64,000 bases of DNA from Acanthaster planci (taxonomy: Eukaryota; Echinodermata; Asteroidea; Valvatida; Acanthasteridae), in the NCBI RefSeq assembly GCF_001949145.1, contig NW_019091545.1, positions 81,788-145,787 of the forward strand. The letters are read 5' to 3'. Position numbers and translations under genes: made by a program. The notes below the pieces were generated by a model that had not been told where the DNA came from, ran no database searches, and saw only the letters and a list, made by a program, of their open reading frames with translations. This document shows positions 1 to 13,446 of the stretch, piece after piece; the first letter of the stretch is position 1, and each line of letters opens with the position of its first letter.

Positions 1-1090
1 TCACAACGACTAACTGATATTTTCTTTGTAAATTGCAAACTGTACTTGTAAAATTATATTTGATTTCTTTATACCTGGCTATCTGGTGTCATTTATATTG
101 CTATATTTTCTGTTCTTACGTGAATGGTTTAAAGTATCGGAATGGGGCTATTTACTACCCAATAAATGTATAACTATTTCAATGTGAACAAAAAGGTGAC
201 ATGGACTGGTTTTTAATTTACTGAATGAATTTAAGAACACGCACTTACTGTATGCATACAACATTGGCTAACATTGTTACCAACAGTGAGACCTCTTTTA
301 CACTAACCCCACACCCCAGAGAATGTACAAAGTCAAAACAGCTTGGACTGTGGAACATTCACAACCCTCCCTAAAATTTAGCTCACACACTAACAATAGA
401 TATATCACAATGGTAAAGACGTAGATATTCAGTTGAGTTACCGCAAGCTGAAAAACTTGCAGGTCTCATCTTTTGACATGAACGTTAATTTTACTTGTGG
501 AAAACGAACTTTCGGGTGAATTCCAACAGTGAGCTTCGTGCAAAGTATACCAAGTTCGTGGTATGTAGTCAGACACTTAAAAATGGCAGTGGCACCCCTC
601 TCGAAGTTGTGTAAGACTTTAAGTGCCTTGTTGCCGGAATTTGCACCATTGACAAGGATGTGTCAACCGGAAAGCGTTTGCTTTCAGTGCCTGCACGAAA
701 CTCAGCGAAATATGGAAAGCTCCCCACCGAACACCTGCTCAAAAATGTTCATGCCCCTCACTTAGTTTGTGCGCATACGTAATGAATCCACTACAGCCAG
801 AAGCCAGGAAAATGGCTCTTCACTCGCCGCGTCCAGGTGGCCCCCAAAAGTAATCTATCAGCCAGCGTCTGTGACGCTCAGCAGCATGACGGACGGTGGT
901 TTTGTTCATACAGTGAGCCACATTACTACCAGAACGACACTGAAATTTGCCGGCCATTCTTTTCGAGCAACTGCACAGCCAAATTCGGACCTCACTTTTG
1001 TGGAACCATATCCAAACTCCACAACATTGCCCCAAAGTCAAACTCAATGAAGCAAGAGCTGAGGGGACTTATGCCTAGGTCAGGTCGGCA
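1..1090. other. No supported gene
   Basis: Several short overlapping open frames lie on both strands between 529 and 1097. None resembles a known family, and none is flanked by splice sites that give a consistent model. I see only AT-rich non-coding sequence here. Confidence 0.5.
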
Positions 1091-1475
1091 GCAATAAGCC
1101 ATTTGCGAGTTGAATTTGAATAAAATCCGGTACGATCAGCTATTTGATTGTAAACGTTACGATTTGAATTCCCCAGACACTGTTGCTATTTTTCCCGATT
1201 TGCTTCGTACGTGTGACAGCATTTATAGCTCCACGGTTCGGGGCAAGCTTTTGTGTAGCGACCACCATCTCTGGAATGGTCTGGTTCCTAGACTTTGTGC
1301 CCTTCTTCTCCATATTGTTGCAAGGCGTCTCTCATGTAATTAAGTAAAAGCTTGTCCCGAATCACGAGATACAGCAACAGTAGTTTAGTATAGAGAATTC
1401 AAATGTCTATGTTCACGTGAATTTAGGAACTCAGTGTACCAGATTTTATTCAAATTTAACTCGCAAAAAGCTTGT
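1091..1475. repeat. Fold-back MITE-like element, copy 1
   Basis: This element of about 385 bases begins with GCAATAAGCCATTTGCGAGT and ends with the inverse, TTTAACTCGCAAAAAGCTT. The inversion continues inward: an AAAATCCGGTAC / GTACCAGATTTT-type pair, a GAATTC-centred block, and GGGGCAAGCTTTTG against AAAAGCTTGTCCC. The arms are about 150 bases and surround a non-inverted core holding ACCACCATCTCTGGAATGG. The same order recurs at 41934-42306 and 63451-63826. No transposase frame is present, so it looks like a non-autonomous element. The family name is unknown to me. Confidence 0.8.
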
Positions 1476-1915
1476 GGCAATGCATATGGACGTGAACGAC
1501 CGGAAATATACTTCCAGATGACATGATCGATGACGATTTTGATCCAAGATGCAGTAAACTGTCAGTTCTAGGTTTTAAACTGAACAGAAGTGACCATTTC
1601 TGTATTTGGCCGGTCACTTTTTCAGAAATTCAAATCGGTAAATGAATTAAAAACCGTTACTTTACCTTCGGTTTCCCTGCCGCTTTTCTTCTACAAGCAC
1701 GTGGAGTCGTATGAAACGTCATAGTTCACCGCTCCTTAGCACGCCCTCTGTCGAGTAATTAAGCTACGCGCATGCACAGCACGGGAGTAGGAGTCTATGG
1801 ACCAATCACTAGCACTAAGCGGGTATCTGCTGAAATGCTAACCATCCATGCAGGCGTCATGGGTATTTCTATTTCGACATTTCTACCATCGGGGAGATTA
1901 CGTCTTTACTCGTGA

Positions 1916-2044
1916 TAAAGGCTGCATCCGAATCTGTTGTCTAGAGCTAGGTCTAGGTCTTCCCTCCATTGGAAGTGTGCGGAGACGCTTAGACAATAGA
2001 CCTAGCCGTAGCTCTGGAAGGCCGTTTCGGACACGGCCAAAATA
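1916..2044. repeat. Imperfect inverted repeat, about 130 bases
   Basis: The left arm contains TAGAGCTAGGTCTAGGTCT and the right arm AGACCTAGCCGTAGCTCT, with a weaker outer match between GGCTGCATCCGAA and TTTCGGACACGGCC. The loop is about 45 bases. It resembles a short fold-back element. No coding content is seen. Confidence 0.5.
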
Positions 2045-5000
2045 ATGCTATATGAGCCTCTACCTGGACCAAGAGATGGCGCAATTTTCTTAGCAACGGA
2101 GTCTCCTTTCTCGGAACTGAACTTCGCTGGTTCACGAATGACTTTTAAATGCCTACATTGCATACAGTTGCATCGCTATCAAAAATTGAACACTCCCGAT
2201 CAAAATGGCTCTTTTCGACAGATGAAGGGGTGCTTCTGCGCGCATGCTCGAGGTGGATATCCAGATGGGTTGCAATTTCAAATGAAGCATTGAGAAGAAC
2301 GAGTTTGTAAAAGCAGTTGTTGCAGTCGGCGTTAAAAATTAGCAGACTCAAATTTCCTGACCACAGTAACCGCTTTGAAGGAGGGCTCAGAGTGTCTGTG
2401 ACCTGATATCGGACGGAGCGAAACTGAGGTTTGAAGAGCGGCAAAAGCATTCTTCCGCGCCGCGTATAATTTTACTATAGTTCTAATGACGTTTTCACCA
2501 CAAGGACAAAATGTGATCTGTTGGGAGACAGCCAGTGAAGATATGAAACAAATTTTAGAAACTGCGTTTATTTCTGAAATGACTTTGTCTTTTCCTCTAA
2601 ATGACCGGTCTCACATCTAAGACATTTTATTCAAATAATACAAAAGCATAATCCTATGTCCAAATTGGAATGATACGCAGTTGAGAAATTTTGTAAAACG
2701 TAGATTTTTATTTGTACCCAATATTAATATCAGGCGTTAGTCTCTCCATTTTTCATCAAGGGATTGATGATATGTAAAGTGTTAGTTTCACTTGTCTCAT
2801 GAACACGTCCATTTTCAATTCAACTGATTTACCACCAAAACTTCTAAAGATCCAATTTCCAAAGTTTTACATCCATTTCTCAAATTCCATTATCGTGCAG
2901 GCATATAGCGAAAGGCACCCAAACCAAAAGACTAAGAAAATGAAATATCAGATTAAATAATTGCACATTGTAGCTATTGAAATCAAAAATGCGTTCAATA
3001 TATATATATACATCACACGAGAAAAAATTACATAGATACACGTAGTTTGGAAATACAAGATTGCACATACTTCACCTCAATACACTATCCTTGCTATCAG
3101 CCACTGTAATCACAATGGCATAATACTCTCGTTAACAACACGGTTTTCATATTTCATTTTTTTATAACTTGTTTCTTCTCTTCCTTTTCGATTCATTCAC
3201 TCGTTGGTCCATGTTTAGGAATTTACTGTATCGATTGAATTGCATACTTGGACAAGTTTTCTTTTCACTGCAAACCAAACCAATATAAATCCCACAACAA
3301 AAATGGCGTCATATATTTCATACATTGCCTCTGAACCCATATCATCAATCTAAACGTTCAACTTTCTGCAACTGTCGTCGACCAAGTCACATTAATAAAA
3401 AATCGGTCCTGTGCAGCGGAGGGTTAAGCATTTTGTAGGGGAAAGGTACAAACGGAAAAAGTTCCAGCTTAGGTGTTGGAATCAAGTGACGTATAGCCCT
3501 TTATGTGATGACACGGGCTTTCTTTCACAAGCTTCAGCAAAGCCACGTTTTCCTTAGTCAATTTAGAAGATTATTTTTGTGGACCCTATATAGGTTTTCA
3601 AGCATTACAGCACATAGCAGTATTCTCCCTTTCCCCCAACCAAGGCATTTTATGCACGTTTTCGATAGAAACTGTTGAATTCATTTTCATCTTGCAACAA
3701 AAATGTTCAAATATAAAGCCGGACCAACGACCAGCGAATACACAATTCCTAAGTAACCACGCATCAGCTGCAGTCGGAATAGTTGAATAATTTCAACAAA
3801 CTTAAGTTACATGAATGTGTTTTTGTACAATGGCAGTGACGCAAAAATTAACTAAAGGGGACTTAACAGCTATCCTCAGTGGACGGCCTGAAAAATGAAA
3901 CTACTGTCACTTTAGTAACCGTAACTGTTAAGGTCTACGTATGGGAAAACGGAGTTTGAAAATATACTTTAAGGACATGTTTGAGGCAAAACTCTCCTCT
4001 GTAAATTGGACTTACGTGGATTGACTATTATAAACGGAGGAGATAGACAGCCAATAGATTTTTACTTAGCTTAAACAAGGTGAGCCAGCACCAGTTTGTT
4101 GCATTGTTCGTTGCCATGGTTACCGGAATGTCAAAAAGACAAATTGCCCCCTCCCAATTTCTCCACTGGTCGAACCAAGGGCGTGTCAAGTTGTCAGTTA
4201 CATCATCAACCGCAAGCTCCCGGCATCGCCATGGCGACCAGTTTGGGGCGCCCTCAATAGCCCAGCTGTTCACACCTTTGGTCACGATCACATCGAGGTC
4301 CGTGCATTGTTTCGTCCTTTTTTTGTGGGTTGGTTCGATGACTCTACCAAGGTCGTCCTACGCGATTGAGCAGGTCTGGTTCGGACAGACTGTGCTTCAT
4401 GTTAACCAAGGCCGCCTAAGAGCGTGGGAAAAGACGACACGAAATAAATCAACACAACATCAAAATAAAAACCCCACACAATAGGCAGAAACAACCAAAA
4501 AAAAAGTCTGATCGATAGACAACAATTAAAAAGAGATTTTCACCTTAATGACTGGTTCTTTGTTGCATTTGATAAATACATTGTTCAAAATGAGGTCGTG
4601 ACCTTTTTCTGCCCAATTCCTACAATCTGCTCAATAGCTTCCACGACAAAACTTTTGCAATCATAAATTTCTTTTCTCCTTTTTGTATCCTTACTTTTAG
4701 TATGAGCAAACCAGTTAAACTGAAAAACTTAATGGGGCACATAAGCCGCACGTCATTTCTGAAGGCACCCTTTAAAGATTTCAGCTTTCGGAAAACTCTT
4801 AAATGCCCTGAAAATTAAATCTCCAAGAATGCACCTCCTACTTAATAAAAATGCGAGCCAAAATGGACACTACAGTCCCATGTTGTGTGTGTGAATTTCA
4901 GGGAATGGTATGGATTGGCTATGGCAAAGACCTGATCACGGTGTTCTTACTGGTCGAAGGTTAGGCCCCTATGCGTTTGTGCCCACTTGTGGAGGCGAGT

Positions 5001-5279
5001 GGGATTAAAAGTGTGTAATACATGTACATACATTTACTCATAAATGACAGAATTTGCCATTCATGATGTATGCATATAATTCTTACTGAATCATAATGAA
5101 GCATTTGAATTATTTATTTAACAAACAGATGGTCAATTATGAAGTCTTCGACAAATATAGTTCTAGATAATTTCTTGAATTTCTTTCCATTTCTTGAATT
5201 ATAAGCCTATATAAGTTTGCTAACTTCTAACTGCGGGTCAATTGAGATTTTGCTTCATCTTTTACTATTTAGTACTTAC
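2045..5279. other. No supported gene; may hold the 3' end of the KSR-like gene
   Basis: The last firm exon of the minus-strand KSR-like gene ends at 5280 with a strong GT donor, so at least one more exon should lie at lower coordinates. A pyrimidine tract and AG near 3892 (minus strand) precede a short in-frame A-V-H-stop, which would make a tiny terminal exon. This is weak evidence. The rest is AT-rich, with a short TA run near 3000. Confidence 0.3.
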
Positions 5280-5360
5280 ATTCTGGTTGAGTTCTTCCAC
5301 AATTTCTTGGAAGGTTGGACGTAGTGTAGGTTCATGGGACCAGCAGTCCTCAACTAAACT
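5280..5360 (-). CDS. KSR-like gene, last recognised exon
   Basis: 81 bases, 27 codons: SLVEDCWSHEPTLRPTFQEI and VEELNQN. The W-x(7)-RPTF motif is the kinase helix H/I signature; the Arg is the conserved one. It ends at a strong donor (GTAAGT), so the protein continues. Confidence 0.9.
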
Positions 5361-8300
5361 CTGGAGCAAAAGTTAAACAAAAATTGTAACAATTTCAGAA
5401 CTGTTTTGTCACTTGTGGGATTGGATTTCCTGTAAACATATGTACATAACAATACAAAGAATCAAAGAAGGCATTAAGAACTCTCCAACATCAGTAATCA
5501 GTGTCACACATCCGTTGTAATTATTGTTGGCTCTTACTTTTACAGAGGGGACACACTTGACTCCAGCAAGTGATGCTCTTTTCCCATTGCAAACACGATA
5601 TATGACACTGTCTGTACACGCAAATGTGCTTGCAAATGGCCACTGGGAGGTCAACAGCTCATACAGCACGGTACTGTACAAAACGAAGGAAAAAAAAGAA
5701 ACTCAGTTGTAGACAAATTACTAAAAACAATTATTCGAGGATGATTATTTGCTCGCCCAAACATTCTCACTTGCCAACAACTCAAACACCAACCAGTTCT
5801 TTACCTTTCTCCAAGAACAGCATTTGTTTATCAAGTCACCAAAGTCCGATTTGATTTTCGACTCCTTATTTTAACGTTTTCAAGTGTAATTTATGATTAT
5901 ACTTACCCAAAGGCATACACATCGGACTCGATGGTGTGTGGTTCTGCCTCAATGACATATGGTGGTTGAACCCGCATGGTCCGTAGGATTTCAGGCGCAA
6001 TATAGGTCAGGTGACCCTGGGGAACAGTTGCATAGTCCTCCCTGATTGGATGCAAGTACAAAATCGTTATGAAAAAATATAACGGAGCAGTTACTGTACG
6101 TTAGCATTAAAAAAAAAACTGTTTGGTTTTTTGTATTATGCAATTTTGTTTCAACTATTTACAATATTCAAATTTCAATATCTAAGTGACAAGACTGCAC
6201 AGAGAATCTTCAAAATCAAGTTCAACACATGCAGTTCAGGGGTTATGACGCAGCATGACCTTTGTCTCACCTGTCACACATGCCATCGGTGGTATCGTAG
6301 CCAGTCAGACACAGCTTGACCTTTGACTCTAGGAAGATGGCCTTAGTATTGAGGTCACCCACCACGATGCCCCGGGCATGCAAGTACCCCATGCCCTGGG
6401 CTATCTGCCGGGCGATGTGAATCCGCGAATGCATCGGTGACTTACTCTGCTTGATGTGAAGGTGTTGGAAGAGGGAGGGGCCTTTCTGTACACTGTGGGT
6501 GGGAACAAACCGACCACAAAAATTAATGTGACCATTAACTAATATCCATCTTGTAAACACAAGACTCTAATTATCTGCTTCATGGCTAAAACATTGTTAG
6601 GTAATGGAACGTTTTAAAAATAGTTCTTGGTATCAGTTCCCAACAGAGCATTTATGGATTGTGAACAGAGAAGACGTTCAGGAACTAAACATGTAATATT
6701 TAGCTTCTAAAGAATGAAAGCATGGTAGTGTCTAATTGCTAAATATGAGTTTTAAAATGTATTTGTAATAGTTAAGAGAATGTTATCTCCTGGGACCTAA
6801 AGGGGAGCGGTGAGTTTTTAAGCTTTACTGACCAGGTGACAATGGCTAGGTTTGGCGGGTCGATGCACGCTCCCATGAAGAGCGCGATGTTCTCGTGTCG
6901 GATCATGCTCAAGACGGAGACTTCTTCCAGGAAGGCATCTACGTCCTCCACGTGGCGCCTTGTGTGAATCAACACCTCGCCGTGCCAATTGCCTCTGAAA
7001 AGGGGGGATAAAAAGGAAAGATGGTATATGTGAGTTGGGTAATTTGTCTTGTTCTCGTGTCTGTAGGGACGCGATATAACGATGAGTGTTTTGCAAGAAA
7101 GGAAATTATCATGTGGAAAAAACATAAGGGCAAGGAAGATGCGCGGGTCTGATGCCTTGCCATAAATGGGGGCACGTCCCCCGCCTGCTCAAGCCCTGTG
7201 CCCCTCGTGTACCCCTGGTCCGAAATTAGTCAGGGACAGAATCTGATGACAGTCCGCCTTGGTTAGCGTTTATCTCTGACCTTCCCACACTGATTGGCCC
7301 TCTCCATAAAATGAGGCCCCTAAGCCCTTGCACAATATCCCCAAATTACCGTGGTGCAACGGTTCTATGGGACCGGTATCTGTATCCCATTCCGAGGCAA
7401 TGACTCGAGATTTCTGACTTTTCCAGGGAAACTTTTTTTCCGAATAGAGATTTCTGGAAAAAATTGCTTAGTTACTCTCCATGGTTTTACAATCCCAAAT
7501 TCCTCGTCTTGGACCGCAGCGGAATCACCAGCCCCAAGATATAAAATTTCGGAGGTGTTTTTTTTACTCGTGTTGAGCTCGTGGTTAGTGCTGCATCTTG
7601 TTTATTTGAAGAATTTTATTAGTAAAATACCTGTAAGTTGATCCATTGCGGCCAGCTCGTAGACACATGCCGTACTTCAAATCACTGTTGGGAATCCACC
7701 ATTCTTTGACGGCTTCTCGGATGTCATGGTCAACAACACTACACGAACCAAGCAAACAAGTCAACAGAAACATTTAGAACCGACTCCTAAATCATCTTCG
7801 TCTTGTAACAATATCAGAATGAAATACTCCAAAATTGAGATTTGAACTTATTTTTCTTACGCAATGACAACTGTTGTTTTCATTATTTTTCGGTGCAAAG
7901 GTCACCCTTTATCTTAACTACGCTTGTCTTCATCCTCCGTGCACTCTCTCGTATATTTTCCCGAAAAGTGATTAAAAATAAAACACTATCTGTCAGAAAG
8001 AAGAATTTATTAACTGTAGTGCGTTGGTCACATAACAAGCACGTGACGACCAAAATAATGGGACATTAATAGTTCTAATATTCGTCAAGTCCAAACATCA
8101 ATAGTGGGAAATGATCTGTAAGGAAGGCCTATTAATGAAGAAATTCAACTATTCTGATACGAAAACCCAGAGAGTCCTTGTAAAGAGTACAGATTTCTTT
8201 TATTCAATGTTTCATCATCATAACCGACATGTCCAAAATGCTGCAGATGTCATCTCTAGGGACATCTTCAGTTCTTCATGACTGTCAAAAGGTGCTGGCC

Positions 8301-11300
8301 TTTCTCTCTCTCTCATCAGATAAGGGACTTTACCAATGCCAAATCAAGAGTTAACGAGCAAAACCTGCAATTATTTTTGTGCTTGGAAAACTTACCGTGA
8401 CCTTATTTGATAATTGGTTCTGGAAATAAAGTTGGAAACAGCTTTTTGACTGCAGCCGACAATAATTGATAGTCCGAGATAACAGAGAATAAAATTGCTC
8501 AAGTAAACAAACAAGAAAACGCAAACGTCCTGATTTATAAAGTGCGCTGGTTTCCTTTCCCCTGTGAATCTAATGTCTCCTTTTCTCGAAGATTTTCTGA
8601 GGTGAGATAAGTCACTCACAGGTCGTCCATTCAAATAAATTTGAATATTTCAAAACTCGCCCTAAAACATTGAAATAAACGATTGATGTGTTAACCTACC
8701 CAACATGTTTAGACGCTGCGAGGGAGTCGCACATTCGATGTGCATCATCTAGTGACTCAGGTGAGGCACCTGGCGTGAGAAAAGAACAAATTGAAATGAC
8801 ACTAAGACGTTATTTAAGTTTTAACCTTCACTGCAGCCAACGGCAAAACAGCGGCGTTTATCATGAACAAATACACATCAAATGCTTAATAATTTAGTAA
8901 TTCATTTTACTAGGTCAACCCTCCGACTGCTGCAGTGCAGTCTGAATAACACTTTTTGTTATCAAGAGTGGCATTTCAAAATCCATGTCTTTGAATTTTT
9001 TTAATGTCAACCCCCCCAACACACACACAATTGTTTGTTTGATGTCTGCACACCAATTGTGAGAACGTTCCATGAGTTGCCATACGCCATATATTGATCC
9101 AACCCAGCTTCTAGGCCGACACCTGACGTCACGACCAACTAAAAATAACCCAAGCCCGTCAGTCTCACAATATGCAGGCGTCGGTGCATGGAAAACGATG
9201 CAGTAATGTCGTCATTCTATATCAAATAGATCAGACTAGTAATAGATCTTCAAAAATTCTGATAAAACTGATTGAATCGGAAACAACGAAATGGCAGAAG
9301 TGAATAGAAAACGCCTTGAAATTTATCGATGTTGGTACATAGTTACGTAGTACCGTTACCAGGCCTATATAAAGGGGGATATCATCACAAATTCTAGACG
9401 ACTTTTAAATTTTAACAAAGTCAATGTAAGCTACTCGCTTCAATCGTAGATCGCAGTGGTTATAGAATAACATGTCAGGTTAACAGAGACGAATCTAGCT
9501 CTCAGGAAAGGGGGGGGGGGTGATGGTCGTACTGAAGGGTTGCCCTGCTAATCCAGCGGATATCGATGTCATTGTTTAACTACAGTATAGATAGATAGCG
9601 CAATCCTCGTCCGGGATTTTTTTGGTAGGCCTACGCATTTTCCCTCATTTCACTGGTAGGCCTAGTTCCATTTATTCCGCGGCTGAACGGGGAGGGGGTG
9701 CAACCCCAACCCCCCTCTCTAGGTCCGCCTCTGGTTAATATAACAGCTGCAAACTAACGGTTCTCAGCAGTTGAGCACACGTCATTTATGACGCAACTTG
9801 CTTATATGCCAACTGGTCTGTGCGCAAGTCTACGGAGGCGTACAACGAACTAGTAGCCCGTCAAGAAGTAAATATAGAATTGTTCATGATAGTTCTTGCC
9901 TGAATACAAGGCCAGACGCCAATAAAGGTGTGGGTCAAGGGAGGCCCTAGAATCATATCTTCGGGGGCAGGGCCGAACTTTGTTTGGAGTGGGAAACAAA
10001 AAATTCCAATATTTGTCATAACCTTTTTTGAGGGTGAGGCTATATTTTGGGCAATTTCATCCCTTTGGGAAGTAAGGGGAATGAAATAGACCCCCCACAC
10101 ACACCCCCACGCACACCCCCACGCACACCAAAAAATCACCTCTCTCTTATTATTTGCAACTCCTTTTCAAGGGGTGCAAGGCTTCCTGTTAGCGCCCTGC
10201 AGGGGATCCACTCTTGGTGTGGGCCACTACAAAAGCAAGAGAGAAGGCACGATTCGAAAGTGTAATATGAGTGATTTTGAAACGGGTGGCTCGCCAGTTC
10301 GTCAATAGCAACAAACTATTGAAGCAAGAAGCCAAAGCCAACTGCTGCTTCTGAAACGCCCCATGGTTCTACTAAGGCAAATTCATCCGGGTGTGACTGC
10401 CTTTTGTTGGAAAGAGATATCAAGGGATCCCAAAACAGCTAGAACTTGGGCTCAAGCTGTGATCAGAGCATCGATCGTTACTATATGTGTCGGTTTACCG
10501 ACAGGTCAGAATCATATGAGTCACTACTACGGTCATTGCCTCGAGTGCTGGCCGTCCATTCAGCTTGACTCATGGAACACGAACTGACTGCTCCCTTCAA
10601 ACTCTCCGGCTAATGGAATGGAATTTCAAGTGTTGGGGGCCAGTTCGTGTGTAACGGATGAATAAGGCCACAAAGTCATCTTGAATCACGTCTATATTTA
10701 AAACCACAGTAATAACTATAAGGTTGCAGTTACCAGAGTTATTTCTCATTACCAGTAACTAGTGAATGACAGACCGAGGTAATCTTGTTTTAATTCAGTC
10801 GGTCGTAAATTGCCATACAGTGTACATGTACATATACAACGTACTCAAAAGAAAACGATTGAAATAATCATTCCATTATGATTGTCATAGGTCTTTACTG
10901 AAATAGTTAGAGGTTAATCACGAAAATGCATTTGTAATTGCTCCAAATATAGATATCTTGTCTGAATATACACACTACGTGAATAGCTTATCATGCAAGA
11001 TCCTATTTTGAGCTCACAAAGAACCATTGCAGCAAACTCCGATTTTCCAGCTGGTGAACTTTATCTGTAAACAAAAATGGCACCTAATTGAGCGAAAGCA
11101 AACCAATGGTTTACTACGTTTGTGTTATCCCTGGTGAGTTCAATGTCTATTTGAGATGTTGTTGATTGGAGAAAGGTTGCATATGAACAAACTGTGCAGA
11201 GCTGTTAATAATTATCTTGTGTTTGAAGATGCACGAGGGAGACGCTTATATCGCCACTATGATATTCTGCGGTGCTGAATGTCGACATGCGTAGGTTTAT

Positions 11301-13411
11301 TATGGTTTACAGAATGTTCTTTATTTATGCAACAGGGTAACCTTTTAAGAGGCAGAGAAAACACATCTTTATGAAAAATAATCTTCCAGTTTATTGCAAA
11401 GTGTAACCACAATGGAATCTTTACTTCTTGGGTACAAGTGAACGTACTTCAGAGGCTCAGTTCGCGCATGGCAAGTGTACGATAGTCGCTGTACTCTGTC
11501 AATCAATCAGAGAGAAGCCCGTCAACTACGTTTATCAATGCTATCAATGATGCGGCTTTTTTGGAGGTGCAACACAAAGAGGCGTGGCCTAAACAGCACC
11601 ATTGAAGAAGACGCGGCGCGTTCTGACTCGGATCAGTGACCACGTACTGTTCTCATCCATTGTCCGAAAGCAACACTGAGAACCGTACTCAATAGGCTAT
11701 CTCTAATGGTTTGAGAACACGCCCAAAGGCTCTCATACACTAAAGGAACCAAGCAATCTTTCAACCCCCTGACTAAAACACTTTCGAATAAACAAACATA
11801 CAGAAAAGTTGTTGAAAAGTCCGTTCGGTTGTGTTTATCGATGTTTAATGGGAAAAATATGCAAGACATCCACGAAACTGTTTACTTTATAACTTACAGT
11901 GAGAGTTTTTGTTCTGTATTGCAAAAAAGTAAAGGAACAATATTGAAAAAACCACGGTCAGTATTTTCAACAAACTAGTCCTTGTTATTATGATAATCAG
12001 TTCTTAAATAAAAGAAGTGGACAAAAGTATTACCTGCTTTGATGTTACTATGACCGTGTGGGGGCCAGGTGGCGATTAAGGATTTTCCCATGTCTGTATC
12101 TCTCTTCCTCGTTACAGTGGCATCCACAGTCTTCGATCGCTCCCCGCGGCTCCATTTACGATGCCTCTCGGTCCTACTCAGCTCGACGGTAGTCTGCCCA
12201 TACCCTGAGCTACACAGACACGCACTGTCCTCCTCCTGCGCCTGGAAAACTTCCGAGCTGCACTCCGAGTTGGAGGAATAGTAACCGCAGGACATGGAGG
12301 AAACATTCGACCATGTCCCTTCTTGCACCCACTGGGTCTTGATGAGGGGTCGTTTGGGGGTTGAGATCACGGGGTCGCCATGGTAATCAGTCTTACTTGG
12401 GTCAGAGAGATCTTCTAGCTGCTGGCGGGCCGTCCCACAGTCTTGCTTCATGTCAGGTTTTCCAGGAAAATCTTGGTACGGTGGTAGCAATGAGTATCGA
12501 GTTCTGACCCCGATGGTGTATTTGGGGCTGTCGGGGGGCGAGGCCTGTAGTCTCTTGCACGCGTCGCAATCACTGGCGCGGCGGATGTCGGTAGCGTCCA
12601 ATCCACAGCTGGTGGGGCACTGGCACTGCTTGAGAAGAGACAAGCCTTCTCGGTGACGACTCGGTGTGAATGATGGTGTGTATATCAACCGCTCGTATGG
12701 TGGCTCCGCCTGGCGGGCAAGTTGTACCGCACGGTTCTTGGGACGGGACTGCTGACGAGGTTTCGAAGAAGCTACGAGATAATAAATCAATTAGGTTACC
12801 ATGGTAACGCAAATACAATGAATAGAGGAAAAAGCACGGTCTTTTTAGAAATTCCTTTTAAACTGAATGGTAAATATATTTTTGGTATTTCGTCCCTCAA
12901 AATTAAGAGACAATGATGGATTACCGGCAGAGTAACACAACAGACTAAGTATTTGACGCCCCTGGACAAGGATACAAGGGCAAAGCATGTTGTTGCTATA
13001 GAAAAGAGCGGAATATTGAAATGAAGATTGTAGTCTATTATCATGAGGAACAAAGTGACAAAAATCCTGATGAAAATGTCAACACTGTATCCAAGGTAAC
13101 AGGTTAAATGGACAAGAGAAATCTTTATTTTGAGTCCCAAAAATATTTGTTATTTACAAAAAGCAGACATCACACAATTTCCCTGGTTCGCCTTTTTAAG
13201 TATGCCTCACCTACATTCCTCAACAACCCCCTGAAATTTCAACAAGATTCACTGTATGCATGAATGGTAATCTTTTTTGTGTCTGTTTGAGACAGTTTGT
13301 ATGAGACTGTACCCCGGATTTAACCACGAATTGAGCTGCCTACGTGTACTGAAAAAAAACATGTCAAGAAGGAAACTTAAACCAGGAAACGTTGAGCTGC
13401 ATGGTTCCATT

Positions 13412-13446
<35 letters not shown>

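Noticed and set aside
820-1100. Overlapping open frames on both strands
   Set aside because: No domain, start context or splice sites; probably chance low stop density.
6833-6994. Assignment of the kinase to RAF rather than KSR
   Set aside because: FMGAC-x-x-PP-x-LAI, YIAPE and the lack of the beta-3 lysine fit KSR; RAF has FMGYSTKPQLAI and WMAPE.
11975-12790. A 271-codon minus-strand frame as a stand-alone intronless gene
   Set aside because: Exact acceptor and donor sites at 12771 and 12034 with phases matching both neighbours show it is an internal exon of the KSR-like gene.
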